Assembly (NCBI GenBank): GCA_948144175.1
Contig: CANXME010001994.1
Span: forward strand, 434,001-498,000
Direction: 5' to 3'
From: Closterium sp. NIES-65
Taxonomy: Eukaryota > Streptophyta > Zygnematophyceae > Desmidiales > Closteriaceae
Length of the DNA: 64,000 nucleotides
Shown here: in pieces, positions 30,992 to 42,942 of the stretch
Layout: each line of letters starts with the position of its first letter
Numbering within the stretch: position 1 is the first letter of the stretch
The notes under the pieces: model-generated
Told to the model about the DNA's origin: nothing
Database searches by the model: none
The model's input: only the letters and a program-made list of their open reading frames with translations
Made by a program: the position numbers and the translations under genes

Positions 30992-31937
30992 AGGGAAGGA
31001 TGAGAAGGTGAGGAAATGGGCAGCAACAGAAGGGGAAGGGAAGAATGAGAGAGAGGGGACCTGGGAGTGTGTACCTGCAGCAGCAGCGGGAGCGGAAGAG
31101 CAGGACGAGCAGGTGGGGGCACAAGCATGTGTACCAGCAGCGGCGGAAGCAAAAGGGAAGAACGAGAAGATGGGGATCCAGGCGTGCACACCAGCAACAG
31201 TAGAAGCGGAAGGGAATGAAGAGAAGATCAAGGTAAAGGCGTGCAAACCAGAAGTGGCAGAAGCAGTAGGGAAGAAAGAAGAGCTGGGGGCATGGACAGG
31301 TGCACCAGCAGCAGCAGAAGCTGAAGGGAAGAACGAAGAGGTGAGGGTCAGGGCAAGTGTATCAGCTGAAAGGACGAGCAACTGGTGGCAAGGGGAACCA
31401 AGAATAGCATGGTGGGAGGGTCCGGTGTGGGACACGGCCCAGGAGCAGGAGGAGGCAGAGAGGGAGACCAAGGAAGTGTGGGCAAGGGAATGCCTGCCAG
31501 CAGGGGAAGAAGTGGACGATACTGGGGGAGAGGCTGAGAACTGGGTGGCCTGGAAGGGGGCCAAGGCAGCAGGCTACCTGAGGGGAGTGCAAACGGCAGC
31601 AGAAAAGGACCTGCATACAGTGCAGACGGGGAATGCGTGCGAGTATGAGCAGCGATGGCAGCAGAGCAACAGAAGGACGAAGAAAGTGGTAGGGGTGGGA
31701 GAGAAGACAAGGGTAAAGGAGGAGACCCGAGATGTGGAGCGGGGAAGAGTGCAAGAGAAGATGCAAGCAGGGCAAGGGGTAGGAGTGTTGGTGCTGGAGA
31801 AGGAGACAGGAGAGCAGACAGTGAACCGCCAGACCCACATGGCAGGGGTGCAGAGCAGCCGTCCTCAGCTTGGAGGTCCTGTGACTCGGGCCCGAGCAGC
31901 TCGAGCACGAGCACAGGAGGGGGCAGGTACTGGCTGA
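30924..31937 (+). CDS. Repeat-bearing acidic ORF overlapping gag
   Basis: An open frame overlapping the end of gag by 68 bp in another frame. It holds about six imperfect units of 21-24 residues built on CVPAAAEAEGKNEKVG-type sequence, then a Trp-rich stretch (NWWQGEPRIAWWEGPVW) and a basic tail. I recognise no domain. It may be a gag extension reached by frameshift, or non-coding with residual openness from purine-rich composition. Confidence 0.35.
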   Translation: MAEGEEKGEEEAGVCELVAADTEGKDEKVRKWAATEGEGKNEREGTWECVPAAAAGAEEQDEQVGAQACVPAAAEAKGKNEKMGIQACTPATVEAEGNEEKIKVKACKPEVAEAVGKKEELGAWTGAPAAAEAEGKNEEVRVRASVSAERTSNWWQGEPRIAWWEGPVWDTAQEQEEAERETKEVWARECLPAGEEVDDTGGEAENWVAWKGAKAAGYLRGVQTAAEKDLHTVQTGNACEYEQRWQQSNRRTKKVVGVGEKTRVKEETRDVERGRVQEKMQAGQGVGVLVLEKETGEQTVNRQTHMAGVQSSRPQLGGPVTRARAARARAQEGAGTG

Positions 31938-32107
31938 GGACAAGGGGAGGGATTTAGAACAGGAAAGGGGCATGAATGAAGGTAAGAAGAGAAGAGAGCA
32001 GAGACATGAGGGAAGGAAGCAGGAGGAGGAACACTGTTTTCCGACAAGGCAGAGCGACTCTTGCCATCAGTCTCACCACCCCAATCCGAGTCTGTGTACC
32101 CAACAAC

Positions 32108-35100
32108 CTACTCACCACCTTGGCGCTCATACCTGATGACACGATCAGCTGTGTCGACCAAGTACCTGAGTGCTCTCAGTGCAGCACGCATGTGAATGCG
32201 TCTTGGTGCCACGCAGGACTGTGCAAGGGTGTTGACAGTGAAAGACATGTCACGACGGGTGGTCACAACAGCATACATCAAGCTGCCAATGAGACTCTGG
32301 TACACCTTGACATCAGCTGCAACACCTTCCTCAGTCGACCAAGTACCATTTCTGATCTTAGAGAGATCATTGGGTGACATTGGAGTATGCACCCTATGGG
32401 TCTCCTTCAGCAGATCACCAAACCTTCCCTGGAGACCACGGACACACTTCTCCTGACCAATCTCCAACCACCCATCCTTGACCGACTTGCGAACCTCCAC
32501 ACCAAGATACGTGGATACCTCACCTAGATCCTTCATCTGGTACCTCTGAGCAAGCACCTCCTTGACCTGACCGATCAGCTCCAAGCCTGGAGACACAAGC
32601 AAGAGGTCATCCACATACACCAATACATACACTAGCTCTTTATCCACAAATATGATGTACAGAGCCTCATCACATGCACTGCGGTCAAACCCTGCTGCAA
32701 TCAGGGTGGTACCAATCTCCTCATTCCAAGCACGAGGCGCTTGCTTGAGCCCATAGAGAGCTTTGCGCAAGCGATACACCCTACCTGTACCATCATCAAA
32801 TCCCTCAGGTTGCCTCACATACACCTCCTCTTGAAGGACTGCATTGAGGTAAGCATGATCAACATCCTCCTGTTGTACATGCCACCCTTTTACCGCGGCT
32901 TCTTCAAGAAGCACCCGACCTGAGGTGAGCTTGCCCACAGGGGCAAATACCTGATCATAGTCCTTCTCGGGCTCCTGAGTGTACCCCTTAGCAACAAGGC
33001 GAACCTTGTGATGTACCACCTTATCCTCCTTGTCAGTTTTCCTGCGGAAAACGTACCTGACCCCAATGACCTTCTTACCTGGAGGTAAGTCGACCGGCTC
33101 TGGATCCCATACACCCATAGTGCGCATTACATTTACCTCCTTCTCAGCGCCTGCCTTCCATGCAGGGCCCTCAGGGCCACACAGGGCCTCAGCGAGTGTG
33201 CGAGGGACATCACCGGTGCTCACACCTGCTAGTGCAACACCTTCTACCTCCCTGGCCAAACACAGCATGCCCTCAACCACACCAACATCCCCCCCTACCT
33301 CCTCACCACTTGTACCAGACTGGATACCAAGCACCTGCAAACCCGTAACCGGTGGCGGGGAGGTAGTCGCTGGTGATGGAGGTGCACCCGTAGAGAGAGG
33401 GACAGAGCGCTGACCAGAGGAGGAGGAAGAGGAAGTAGCCTGTGTAGCGGATCTCTGCTGAATGACCGAGGGGCCACTGAGCTGCTGCAGAGGGGTGGGC
33501 TGCTGCTGCACCGACACAATCAGCGGTGCCGGTGGCAATGATGAAGGTGGCATCTCAACGTCGTCAACAGTTGCTGAGGGTGGCGATAGTGGAAGAGGGA
33601 GGAGTTGGGAAATCGCAGCTGCATCCTGCAGAAGCTCCCCAAATCCCTTTGCCTTGTCCCAATCCTTCCACATCACATTCTCAAGAAAATCAACATCCCG
33701 AGCAATGCGAATGCGCATGAGAGAAGGGTCCAGCATGCGCCAACCCTTGCTCTCCATGTCCACCCCAACACAGACACACATAACAGCCCGTGCATCAAGC
33801 TTGCCACCCTTCTCATGCCCATGCAGCATGACACTCCCCATGCAACCCCAAATCCGAGCCATGCCCACATGCGGCTTCTGGCCGGACCACGCCTCCATTG
33901 GTGTGATGGAGGCAGGCAAAGCACTGTGGGTGACCCTGTTCTTAGCCCACACGACCCACATCAATGCTTCGCCCCACAAGCGAGCAGGGAGACCATAGTC
34001 GACCAACAATGTGCGAATCCCCTCTGCCATCGTCCTGTGCCACCTCTCCACGACCCCATTCTGCTGCGGTGTATCTACGACACTCAATTGGGTTTTGATG
34101 CCAAACTCCACTTTCGATGCTTTCACAGCGTCCCCCAAGAATTCGCCACCCCTGTCGGAGCGAATAGCCTTCAGCTTCCGACCACACTCCAACTCCACGT
34201 CCTTATGCCACTGGCGAAGGACTTTTGCGACTGTGGCCGATTCGTTGTTGGGGAGTGGGAATGACCAAACTCGTCTGATGAAGTCGTCAATGAGACTGAG
34301 GACATACACCGCTCCTCCCAGTGACGGTGTGCGCACTGGCCCCCACAAATTCATGTGGACCTCATCCAAAGGCCCAAGTGCCCGAGACGCCTCGTGGGGA
34401 AACGGCTTCCGAGCCGACTTTCCCAATAAGCAAGGCTCACATGGGGAGCAATCAGTGCTCCCCCCCCCCCCGATCTCCAAGCCCAGTACATTGCTCCCCC
34501 GAGCCATCTGTTGCAATGTTGTGGGGGTGGTGTGACCAAGGCGGCGATGAGCAAGGGTCAGTGGGGAAAATGAGGAGGAGGACCCAGCTGCAAGAGCACA
34601 GCCTTGTGCGCCCCGAGCAAGAAGAAGAGACATCCGCACCAATCCATGGTACCTTCCCCTCTCCTTTTCTCCAATCGCGAACACCCTCTCCCCCCGTTTA
34701 AGAACACATATCTTGCCCTTGAATGTGACAATGACATCTCGAGAGGTGAGGTGTGGGACTGACAGCAGACGCGTGTGCATCTCACGCACAAGGTGGACCT
34801 TTTGAATCCTCAGCAGCTGATCTCCAGCACCAACCACTGGCACCTCACCCATGCCAACAGCTTTCACCACCCGTCCATCTCCCAATCTAACTCCCCGAAC
34901 CTCTGGTGGCTGAAGCTTGCTTTTGAAGTCCGATGCATAAGGAGTAAAGTTGTGGCTGGCCCCACTGTCAATCCACCACCCCTCTCGCGGCTGCTCCTCT
35001 CCCACTGCTGCAACTGCCTCTCCAACCACTGCCTCTGCCTTGTCATCCTGCTCCTCCTCATCCGCCACCTGTGCCTTGCCGTTGGATCCACAACCCCCCC

Positions 35101-35627
35101 GTTTTAAGAATGCCGGAATGCCTCCCTTAAGTCGATAAGGACATCGCTGCCATGCATGTCCCTCATCCGAACAGCCATGACACAACACCCGAGGAGCCAT
35201 GCCCTTGGACCCCCAGCGGAAATCAAGCACTCCTGCTTTGCCTTTTCCTTGACCCCATCTGCCCGAGTTGGTGTCACTACTGCTACCGCTGCCTTCATGC
35301 TTTCCTCCTTTGTCCCAATTTCCCCTGCCGCTGCTGCCCACTTTTGTACCCGCTCCAAAAGTGGCTACACCATCCGATCTTGGTGCGACACCAATCCGCA
35401 TATCCTCGCTCCTCAAAGAGGTAAGCAGCTGATCCTTAGTGAGCGATGATGACTGGTTGTTCAGCACCACATTCAACATCTCAAAGTGAGGAGGTAGTCC
35501 TTTGAATACCCTCATCATCCACTCCTCAACCTCCTCCTTCCCTCCTGCAGCCAAGTACTTGGACCTCAAATCCTCGGCACGCGCCCAGTATGTAGCCACT
35601 CCCTCCCTTTCTTTCATCTTCAATGAG
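32108..35627 (-). pseudogene. Copia-A gag C-term, protease, integrase and RT
   Basis: Minus-strand frame open for about 1170 codons. It holds the gag end (LKMKEREGVATYWARAEDLR), knuckle CHGCSDEGHAWQRC, protease WWIDSGASHNF, integrase HRRLGH with CEPCLLGK, core KAIRSDRGGEF and PQQNGVVERWHRTMAEGIR, and RT with VHHKVRLVAKGYTQ, LYGLKQAPRAW and LVYVDDLLL. The integrase HMNLWGPV has Asn where the first catalytic Asp is normal. An in-frame TAG at 32108 precedes GYTDSDWGG, the start of RNase H. The true frame begins in upstream gag pieces; the first codons at 35633-35701 are LTR sequence of Copia-2. Confidence 0.88.
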
Positions 35628-35632
35628 GAGAG

Positions 35633-35764
35633 TGTCAGAACATTATAGCTTATGCTTTTGTGTAGGCTGTAGTGGGGTAGCCCATATGGGGTACAACCCA
35701 ATTAGGGTTAGTACTTGTACCCAACTGTGTCATAGTTCATCTATTTCTCGTTTCAATTCTCACA
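35633..35764 (+). repeat. Copia-2 5' LTR
   Basis: Begins TGTCAGAACATTATAGC and ends TTCTCACA. Confidence 0.92.
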
Positions 35765-35859
35765 TGGTATCGAGCAGGTTCCCTCGTGGGAACTGTTCCT
35801 AGGGCCCACCAATTCGACATTTTTTTTTCTTGCCCTGAGCACGCTCAGCCCTAGCCCGA

Positions 35860-36800
35860 GTCGCGCTCCCCCCTTTTCTCGCCCCGTCGCGCCGCCCTAG
35901 CGGCCCCGTCGCCTGCCTTGCGGCCATCGCGCCGCCCTTCCTGGCCCCGACCCGCCGCCCTGCGGCCTCGTCGCCTACCTCGCGGCCATCGCGCCGCCCT
36001 TTCCCGGCCCCGATCCGCCGCCCTGCGGCCTCGACGCCTACCCAGCGGCCCTCGCGCCGCCCTGCGGCCCTGACGCCGCCCTTACCGGCCTCGGCGCCTA
36101 CCTGCGGCCCCGACGCCTACCTGTGCGGCCCCGGGGACTACCTGCTGGCCCCGCCACCTACCTGCGGCCCCGCCACCTACAAGCGGCCCCGCCACCTACG
36201 TGCGGCCCCGCCACCTACCCGCGGCCCCGCCACCTACCTGTGCGGCCCCGACACCTACCTGCTGGCCCCGCCACCTACCTGCGGCCCCGCCACCTACCAG
36301 CGGCCCCGGCACCCACCTGCGGCCCCGCCACCTAACCGCGGCCCCGCCACCTACCTGTGCGGCCCCGGCGCCTACCTGCGGCCCCGCCACCTACCTACGG
36401 CCCCGCCACCTACCTGCGGCCCCCGCCACCTACCAGCGGCCCCGCCACCTACCTGCGGCCCCGCCACCTACCATTGCGGCCCCGCCGCCTCCTCCCAGCG
36501 GCCCCTGACGCCGCCCTCTCAGCGGCCCCGCCGGACCGCCCAGCAGCCGAGCCACCCAGCAGCCGGACCGCCCATCAGCCGAGCCGCCCGGCAGCCGAGC
36601 CGCCCAGCAGGCGAGCCGCCCAACAGCCGAGCTGCCCACCCGCCGAGCCGCCCAGCAGCCGAGCCGCCCAGCAGCCGAGCAGCCGAGCCGCCGAGCCGCC
36701 GAGCAGCCGAGCCGCCAAGCCGCCCAGCAGACGAGCCGCCGAGCCGCCCAGCTGCCGAGCCGCCGAGTCGCCCTACAGCCGAGCCGCCCGAGCCACCCTG
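35860..36800 (+). repeat. GC-rich leader minisatellite of Copia-2
   Basis: Between the primer-binding site and gag. First, many units of about 18-23 bp based on GCGGCCCCGCCACCTACCT (to about 36510); then units based on cagccgagccgcc (to about 36800). The frame is partly open only because the repeats lack stops. Confidence 0.85.
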
Positions 36801-36872
36801 TCCGGTAAGAGCAGCGCCTCTTTCACAGCACTGCCCTCACCTTACTGTTTGCGCTGCTAGTCTACTGCTGTC

Positions 36873-39800
36873 ATGGCTACCCCTACTGTCCTTGCTTTTG
36901 ATGCTGAGGGTCGGGCCATTGACTTTGACGTCTGGATAGATGACCTGCAGCTTTTCTTACAGTGCGATAGGGCAGACGGTCTCTCTCTCTCTTTGACCTC
37001 ACCTCTGGTGCCTCTCCTGCCCCTGCTGCTGATGCTGACGCCACTGTTCGCTCACAGTGGGCCACGCGCGATGCTGCTGCACGTCTTGCTGTGCGTCGCC
37101 ACCTGCCTACCTCTGAGCGTGCGCACTTTAGTCAGTACAATAGTGCTCAGACCTTGTACGCCGCTGTAGTTGCACGCTACTCCTCCCTTGCCACTGCTGC
37201 ACTGAGCCGCCTCATGCTACCGTACCTCTTTCCTGACCTTGCTGCCTTTCCCACAGTCGCTGACCTCATTACGCACCTCCACACTTGTGACACTCGCTAT
37301 CGCGTTGCGCTTCCTGCTGAGTTCTGCGCCAAGAACCCCCCCCCCCATGTACATCACTCTCTACTACAAAGTCACCCGCCTCCCTGACTCCCTTCGCGTA
37401 GTCAGGGACCACGTCCTCTCAGTCTGCCCCACCACTCTCACTGTTGACCTCCTCGAGAAGGCCCTCTTAGCAGCGGAGAAGAGCATAGTCGCTGTAGGAG
37501 CCTCTCGTGGTGACCCGCGCACCCCCATCATTGAGGGGTGTTCCCCCTCGCCCCTTTTGCCCTCTGTTGCCTCTGCTGCTGCGGCCCACCTCGTTGGGCT
37601 TGAGTCGGTCGGTGCGGCGTCTACCCCTAGCTGGAGACGCTACCCTGGCAAGGGAAAGGGGGGCAGGGGCGCTGGAGGAGCTAGCGGGGGCGGTGGAGGC
37701 GGCAGTGGAGGCGGCGGAGGGGGTGGGGGTGGCGGTGGGGGTGGTGGCGGGGGTGGAGGTGTCGGTGGCGGCAGTGGAGGCGGAGGCAGCGGCGGTGGTG
37801 GTGGGAGCGGAGGTGGCGGGGGTGGCGGCGGTGGAGGAGGCGGTGGTGGAGGAGGTGGAGCTGGTCGGGGTGGCGCTGCGCAGAGGGTAGGCTCCGGTGG
37901 TAGTCAGCGCCAGCAGCAGCAGCAGCGCACTCGTGACATCCCCCCCCCTCAGCAGCTCCGTGAGTGGTACGCTGCACGCCAACGGGGTGGGGGTACTGGT
38001 TCGTGCACCTACGTCCTCCGCACCGGCGACCGCACGCGTGAGCAGTGTGGGGGTGCGCACCCCACACAGCGCTTCTTTGGCCGCCTGACGGACGCTTGGC
38101 GTCACCAGCTTCCGGAGGCCACAGAGATCCCCCGCTGGGGTGAGCTGTCTAGGGCGGGCGTAGCTATCTTTGATCTTGACTTCGATGCTATTCTTGCTGC
38201 CTTGTATGCTGTGACTATTAGTGATGAGGGTGACTGTTACCGGTGTTTCCTACCCGACACGGGCATTGAGACTGCTGCTCTAGGTACTGGTGAGGCTGCT
38301 GCTCTAGGTGCCAACGAGGCTGCTGCTCTAGGTGCTATTGCGTCTGCTTCCTCAGGTACTGGTGAGTCCGCCCTCTCATGTACCGCGTCGGCTTCGGCCT
38401 CCCTCACCTTCACCCTTGTCTCGGGGGCGTCTCGCTCCTTCTTTCAAGACCGCACCACACTCACGCCGCTCGGTCGGCCAGTTGCGGTCTCTCTGGCAGA
38501 CCCCTCTGGGGGTCCTGTCCTTGCTCACTTCTCCACTGTCCTCCCGTGTCCGGCGGCTCTCTCTGGCACCCTGTCTGGTCTTTACCTCCCCTCGTTCTCT
38601 ACTAACTTGGTGAGTGGCGCTGACCTTCAGGATGGGGGAGTTCACCAGTTCACTCCTGCGAGCCAGAGAGTGACCCACTGCACGGACGCTCGAACGGGCC
38701 GACACTTGGCCACGTTTACTCGTCGGGCGGGGTCGAGCCTGTACACACTGTCCACTACGGCTCCTTCTGTCCCTGCGTCTGGTCAGGTAGCTGCGTCGGG
38801 TCAGGTGTTTGCTGCAGCGTCCAGGTCTGGTCCTGAGTCTGCCCCCTGCTCGTGTCGCCTCCTGTCTCACGAGACTCTCCTTTAGCACCACCGCCTTGGT
38901 CACCCCTCCCTGCTTTGTCTCCGAGGCATGGCGTCCCGTGTCCTTGTCTCTGGTCTTCCTCGGTCTCTCCCTCCCCTTCCTCCGGGGCCTGGCCCTACCT
39001 GCGTCCCCTGTGTCGAGGGGCGGCAGCGGGCTGCCCCTCACACCTCCTAGTTTCCTCCGACCAAGGCCCCGCTACAGACGCTTCACATGGACGTGTGGGG
39101 CCCGGCCCGCGTTCGTGGGCTGGGTCAGGAGCGCTACTTCCTGTTGGTGGTTGACGACTACTCGCGTTACACCACAGTTTTCCCCTTGCGCAGCAAGGGT
39201 GATGTCACTGATGTGTTGATCGACTGGATCTGCGCAGCTTGTCTCCAGCTCAGGCAGAGCTTCGGCTCGGACTTTCCTGTTCTGCGTCTGCACTCTGACA
39301 GAGGCGGAGAGTTCTCCTCTGGCCTTCTTCGAGCCTAGTGTCGTGCATGAGGCATCCGCCAGACCTTCACGCTTCCGGACTCTCCACAGCAAAATGGGAT
39401 TTCTGAGTGCCGCATTGGCATAGTCATGGACGTCGCTCGTACGTCCATGATGCATGCGGCTGCCCCCCATTTTCTGTGGCCGTTTGTGGTTCGGTACGTG
39501 GCGCATCAGATCAACCTTCAGCCCAGGGTCTCCAGGCCGGAGACCTCCCCAGCCTTGATGTGGACGGGAAGGTTGGCGATGTGTCTGCGTTCCGTGTCTG
39601 GGGATCTCGCGCGTTTGTCCACGACTTGTCTGCGGACAAGCTGTCCCCTCGTGCTGCTCCCTGCGTCTTCCTGGGTTTCCCCCCTGACGTGCCAGGGTGG
39701 CAGTTCTACCACCCCACCTCTCGCCGTGTTCTGTCCTCCCAGGACGTCACGTTTGACGAGTCGGTCCCCTACTACCGCCTCTTCCCCTACCACACTCCGT

Positions 39801-42064
39801 CCCTCCCTCCGCCGCCGCTCTTCCTTGTACGAGGTCCCCCTCCGGTAGACCCCCTCCCCCCTCAGGGTCCGTCCCCTTCAGGTGTGTCCCAGGTAGAAAG
39901 AGTCGAGCCTATTGAGGTCACTGGTGACTCTGGTGCTGCTGAGGGTGCTGAGCTTGGGGGTGCTGAATCTGGGGGTGCTGTGCGTGTGCGTGCTACACCT
40001 GGGGGTACTGAGACTGGGGGTGCTGAGCCTGGGGGTACTGAGACTGGGGGTGCTTAGACTGGGGGTGCTAGGCCTGGGGGTGCTGAGCCTGGGGATGCTG
40101 AGACTGGGGGTACTAAGCCTAGGGGTACTACGCCTGGGGTGCTGAGCTTGGGGGTGCTACGACTGGAGGTACTGAGCCGGAGGGAGCTGGGCCTGCTTGT
40201 GAGGCGTCCGGCGGTGCTGGGCCTGGATGTTCTCCGGATGCTTCATCTCGGCGGGAGCCCCTCTCTCCACAGGAGCTGCGCGAGTGGTTTGGCGGACGCT
40301 GGAGGCGTACTACTGGAGCTGGGGTTTCTTCGGCTGCTAAGGGTGCTAGTGCTGCCGGTCCCGGAGGTGCTCGTACGGGAGACACTGGAGCTGCTGGGCC
40401 GGCGAGTGCGTCTGGAGCTGGAGCTGCTGCGGGTGTTGGCGCTGAGGCTACTGCTGTCGGTCCTGGTGGCGGTGCTGCTGGAGTTACTGGAGCTGGAGGT
40501 GCTGCTGGCGCTGGTGCTGCCGCTGGGGGTGCTGGTGCTGTCCCTGCTGTGTCTAGAGTCGCCGCACGGCCTCGGCCGTACTTCGTTCCGCTCCTTCAGC
40601 AGGTTCTTGGTTTCCCGCCTTCTACTGGTCCTCCTCCTCCCTTAGAGTGTCCACAGCCTATCCCGTCACAGTTACGGTTACAGCCGGCCTGCCCGCTGCC
40701 TCCTTCTCCCTACACTGGTCCTACTGGAGGTCTTGCTGAGCGTCGTGAGCCTGCGTCTTGCCCTACGTCGCCAGTCCGTCCTGCTCGCGCTAGTGGTCGT
40801 AGTTCGCGTGAGCGTCCTCCTCCTGTCCCTGGCACACACCGGATGTCTCTGCGTCCGTCCACTGCTCCTCTGCGTGCCCCGTTGCCTTCTCCACCTGATT
40901 CCTCTCTTCCTGCTCTTGCCGACCCTGAGTCAGACTCTCTTCGTGCTTCCAGTCCTACTGTCACGCGTCTCCTTGCTACTGTCGCCACTGACCCTTCTTT
41001 TGAGTCCACTACTGCGTCTGCCCTAGTTGCTGAGCTCGTCGACTTTGCTACTCGCTGTCGTCTAGACTACGCTGCTAGTCTTGTCGCTGAGTCTGAGTCT
41101 GTCTGTCCTCCGTCCGTCGGGGGTGAGTGTGCCCTTGGCACGGACGTCCTTGAGGACAGGCAGGAGGATTTCCAGTGTCTGGCTGGTGCTTCACCTCATC
41201 TCGTGTCTGTACTGCTTACCCTTGAGGGAGACCCGCATGCACTTGACATCCCGACTCCGCGCTCTTACGCGGAGGCGATAGAGGGTCCCTACTCCTCTCA
41301 GTGGCAGGCAGCTATGGATGCAGAGATGGCTTTCTGGAAGTCCACAGGCACCTACATTGACGAGGTTCCCCCACCTGGGGCGAACATCGTCAGTGGCATG
41401 TGGATTTTCAGGGTGAAGCGGCCGTCGGGTTCCCCTCCTGTCTTCAAGGCACGGTACGTGGCTCGTGGTTTCAGTCAGCGGCAGGAGTTGACTACTTTCA
41501 GACTTTCTCTCCCACCCCGAAGATGACCACTCTTCGGGTGCTGCTGCACATAGCCGCTCAGCGCGACTACGAGCTTCACTCTCTTGACTTCAGCATTGCT
41601 TTCTTGCAGGGTCGCCTGCACGAGGAGATCTGGCTGCGCCGCCCGCCTGGCTTCACTGGGACTTTTCCTCCTGGCACCCAGTGGAGTCTCCGGCGGCCAG
41701 TCTACGGTCTCCGCCAGGCACCGCGTGAGTGGCACGACACACTGAGGACTACGCTTCGCTGGCTCACCTACCTGCTGTCCGACCTTGGAGAGCCGCCTCG
41801 TTTTCCTCCAGTGCTGTATATAGACAACAAGGCCATGCTGGCCTTGTGTCGAGAGCAGAGATAGGAGCACAGAACGAAGCACATTGCTCTTCGCTACTTC
41901 CTTGCTCGTGAGCAGCAGCAGCGTGGTCAGCTGCGTCTTGCGTACGTGGCCTCTGAGGCCAACACTGCTGATATCTTCACCAAGGCACTTGCGCCTTGTG
42001 ATCATCGGCGCTTCTGTACTCAGCTTGGTCTTGTGCCTGTCTTGCCTCACTTGCTCACCTCTTG
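36873..42064 (+). pseudogene. Copia-2 gag-pol, broken and lacking RT active site
   Basis: Gag starts MATPTVLAFDAEGRAIDFDV. Frameshifts occur in a TC run near 36980 and a C run near 37340. A poly-Gly tract (about 37690-37860) precedes CTYVLRTGDRTREQCGGAHP. The protease has VSGAS in place of DSGAS. A TAG at 38883 interrupts before HHRLGH. Integrase (HMDVWGPARVRG, HSDRGGEFSSG) carries further stops, including TAG at about 39337. RT starts near 40549, but after YGLRQAPREWHDTLRTTL the frame jumps straight to RWLTYLLSDLGE of RNase H, so YVDD and about 250 residues are missing. The element cannot transpose by itself. Confidence 0.9.
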
Positions 42065-42277
42065 ACCTTGCTTGTACTATTACATATATATACACCTGCT
42101 CTTGCTTGTCTAGCTTTCTATATATATATGTACTCCTTCATGTGAACTGGCCTTGTGGTCTTGAACTTGTGCTCGGAATGTGTGGTGACTTTGTGATCCA
42201 CCCTGAGCTTGCTTTGCTTTGCTTTGCTTGACTTGTCTTGTGATCGCTTGTTCTCCCCCACTTTGCCTATGGGGGTG

Positions 42278-42409
42278 TGTTAGAACATTATAGCTTATGC
42301 TTTTTTGTAGGCTATAGTGGGGTAGCCCATATGCGGTACAACCCAATTAGGGTTAGTACTTGTACCCAACTGTGTCATATTTCTTCCATTTCTCGTTTCG
42401 ATTCTCACA
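42278..42409 (+). repeat. Copia-2 3' LTR
   Basis: Begins TGTTAGAACATTATAGC and ends TTCTCACA. Confidence 0.92.
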
Positions 42410-42598
42410 GAGAGTCAGAGATTACCATCCAATTACACAATCCACGCTGAAAGTATAACTCTTTCACTCGTATGTATGCCGCTGCTTAGCCCGCAGGAAC
42501 CCGGGTGACTGCTCTTGCTCCGAACTCTTGTACCAAGCGAATCAGCTCATCTGGCACCAAGGCATTGCAAAATTGGGCGGAATGCCTTCTGATTTTTC
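42410..42598 (-). pseudogene. Copia-A gag middle fragment
   Basis: A 189-bp island between Copia-2 and Copia-3. Read on the minus strand it codes NQKAFRPILQCL, then after a frame change LVPDELIRLVQEFGARAV, a stop, and VKELYFQRGLCNWM, joining SSLKMKEREG of the next piece. It links the gag halves and proves that both neighbours are insertions. Confidence 0.85.
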
Positions 42599-42730
42599 TG
42601 AGAAGAAGTGAACGAGAATGAATGAACTATGAATGAAGTGAGTACAAATATGAAACCCTAATTGGGTTGTACCCCCTATGGGATACCCCACTATAGCCTA
42701 CACAATAGCATAAGCTATAATGTTCTGACA
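42599..42730 (-). repeat. Copia-3 3' LTR
   Basis: Identical to the LTR at 49725-49856. Confidence 0.93.
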
Positions 42731-42942
42731 CACCCCCATAGGCAAAGTGGGGGAGAACAAGGGGTCACAAGACCAGTCAAGCAAAGCAAAGCAAAGCTCA
42801 GGGTGGATCACAAAGTCACCACACATTCCGAGCACAAGTTCAAAGGCCAGAAGGCCAGTTCACATGCAAGATCATATCTAGAGATATACAAGAGTCAAGC
42901 AAGCAAGAGCAAGAGTATATATAGGTGAAGGTACAAGCAAGG

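Larger units (their letters stand above)
27150..32049 (+). mobile_element. Gag-only insertion, non-autonomous, type uncertain
   Basis: Splits the Copia-A RNase H codon series exactly: host sequence resumes after CAGA on both sides (27146-27149 and 32050-32053), a possible 4-bp TSD. The insert codes a Gypsy-type gag and Arg/Glu-rich proteins but no protease, RT or integrase. I cannot find LTRs, poly(A) or terminal inverted repeats. It could be a truncated LTR element or a gag-only derivative relying on another element. Confidence 0.55.
35633..42409 (+). mobile_element. Copia-2, Ty1/copia retrotransposon, deleted
   Basis: LTRs 35633-35764 and 42278-42409 (132 bp each, about 8 differences). TSD GAGAG is at 35628-35632 and 42410-42414. 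The primer-binding region TGGTATCGAGCAGG starts at 35765. A GGGGGTG polypurine tract precedes the 3' LTR. It inserted in gag of Copia-A, in opposite orientation. Confidence 0.95.

Noticed and set aside
36123-36860. Pro/Arg-rich ORFs of 70-167 codons
   Set aside because: They are stop-free readings of the leader minisatellite on several frames and both strands.
37690-37870. Glycine-rich structural protein gene
   Set aside because: The poly-Gly coding tract is inside Copia gag, in the same place in Copia-3 and Copia-4.
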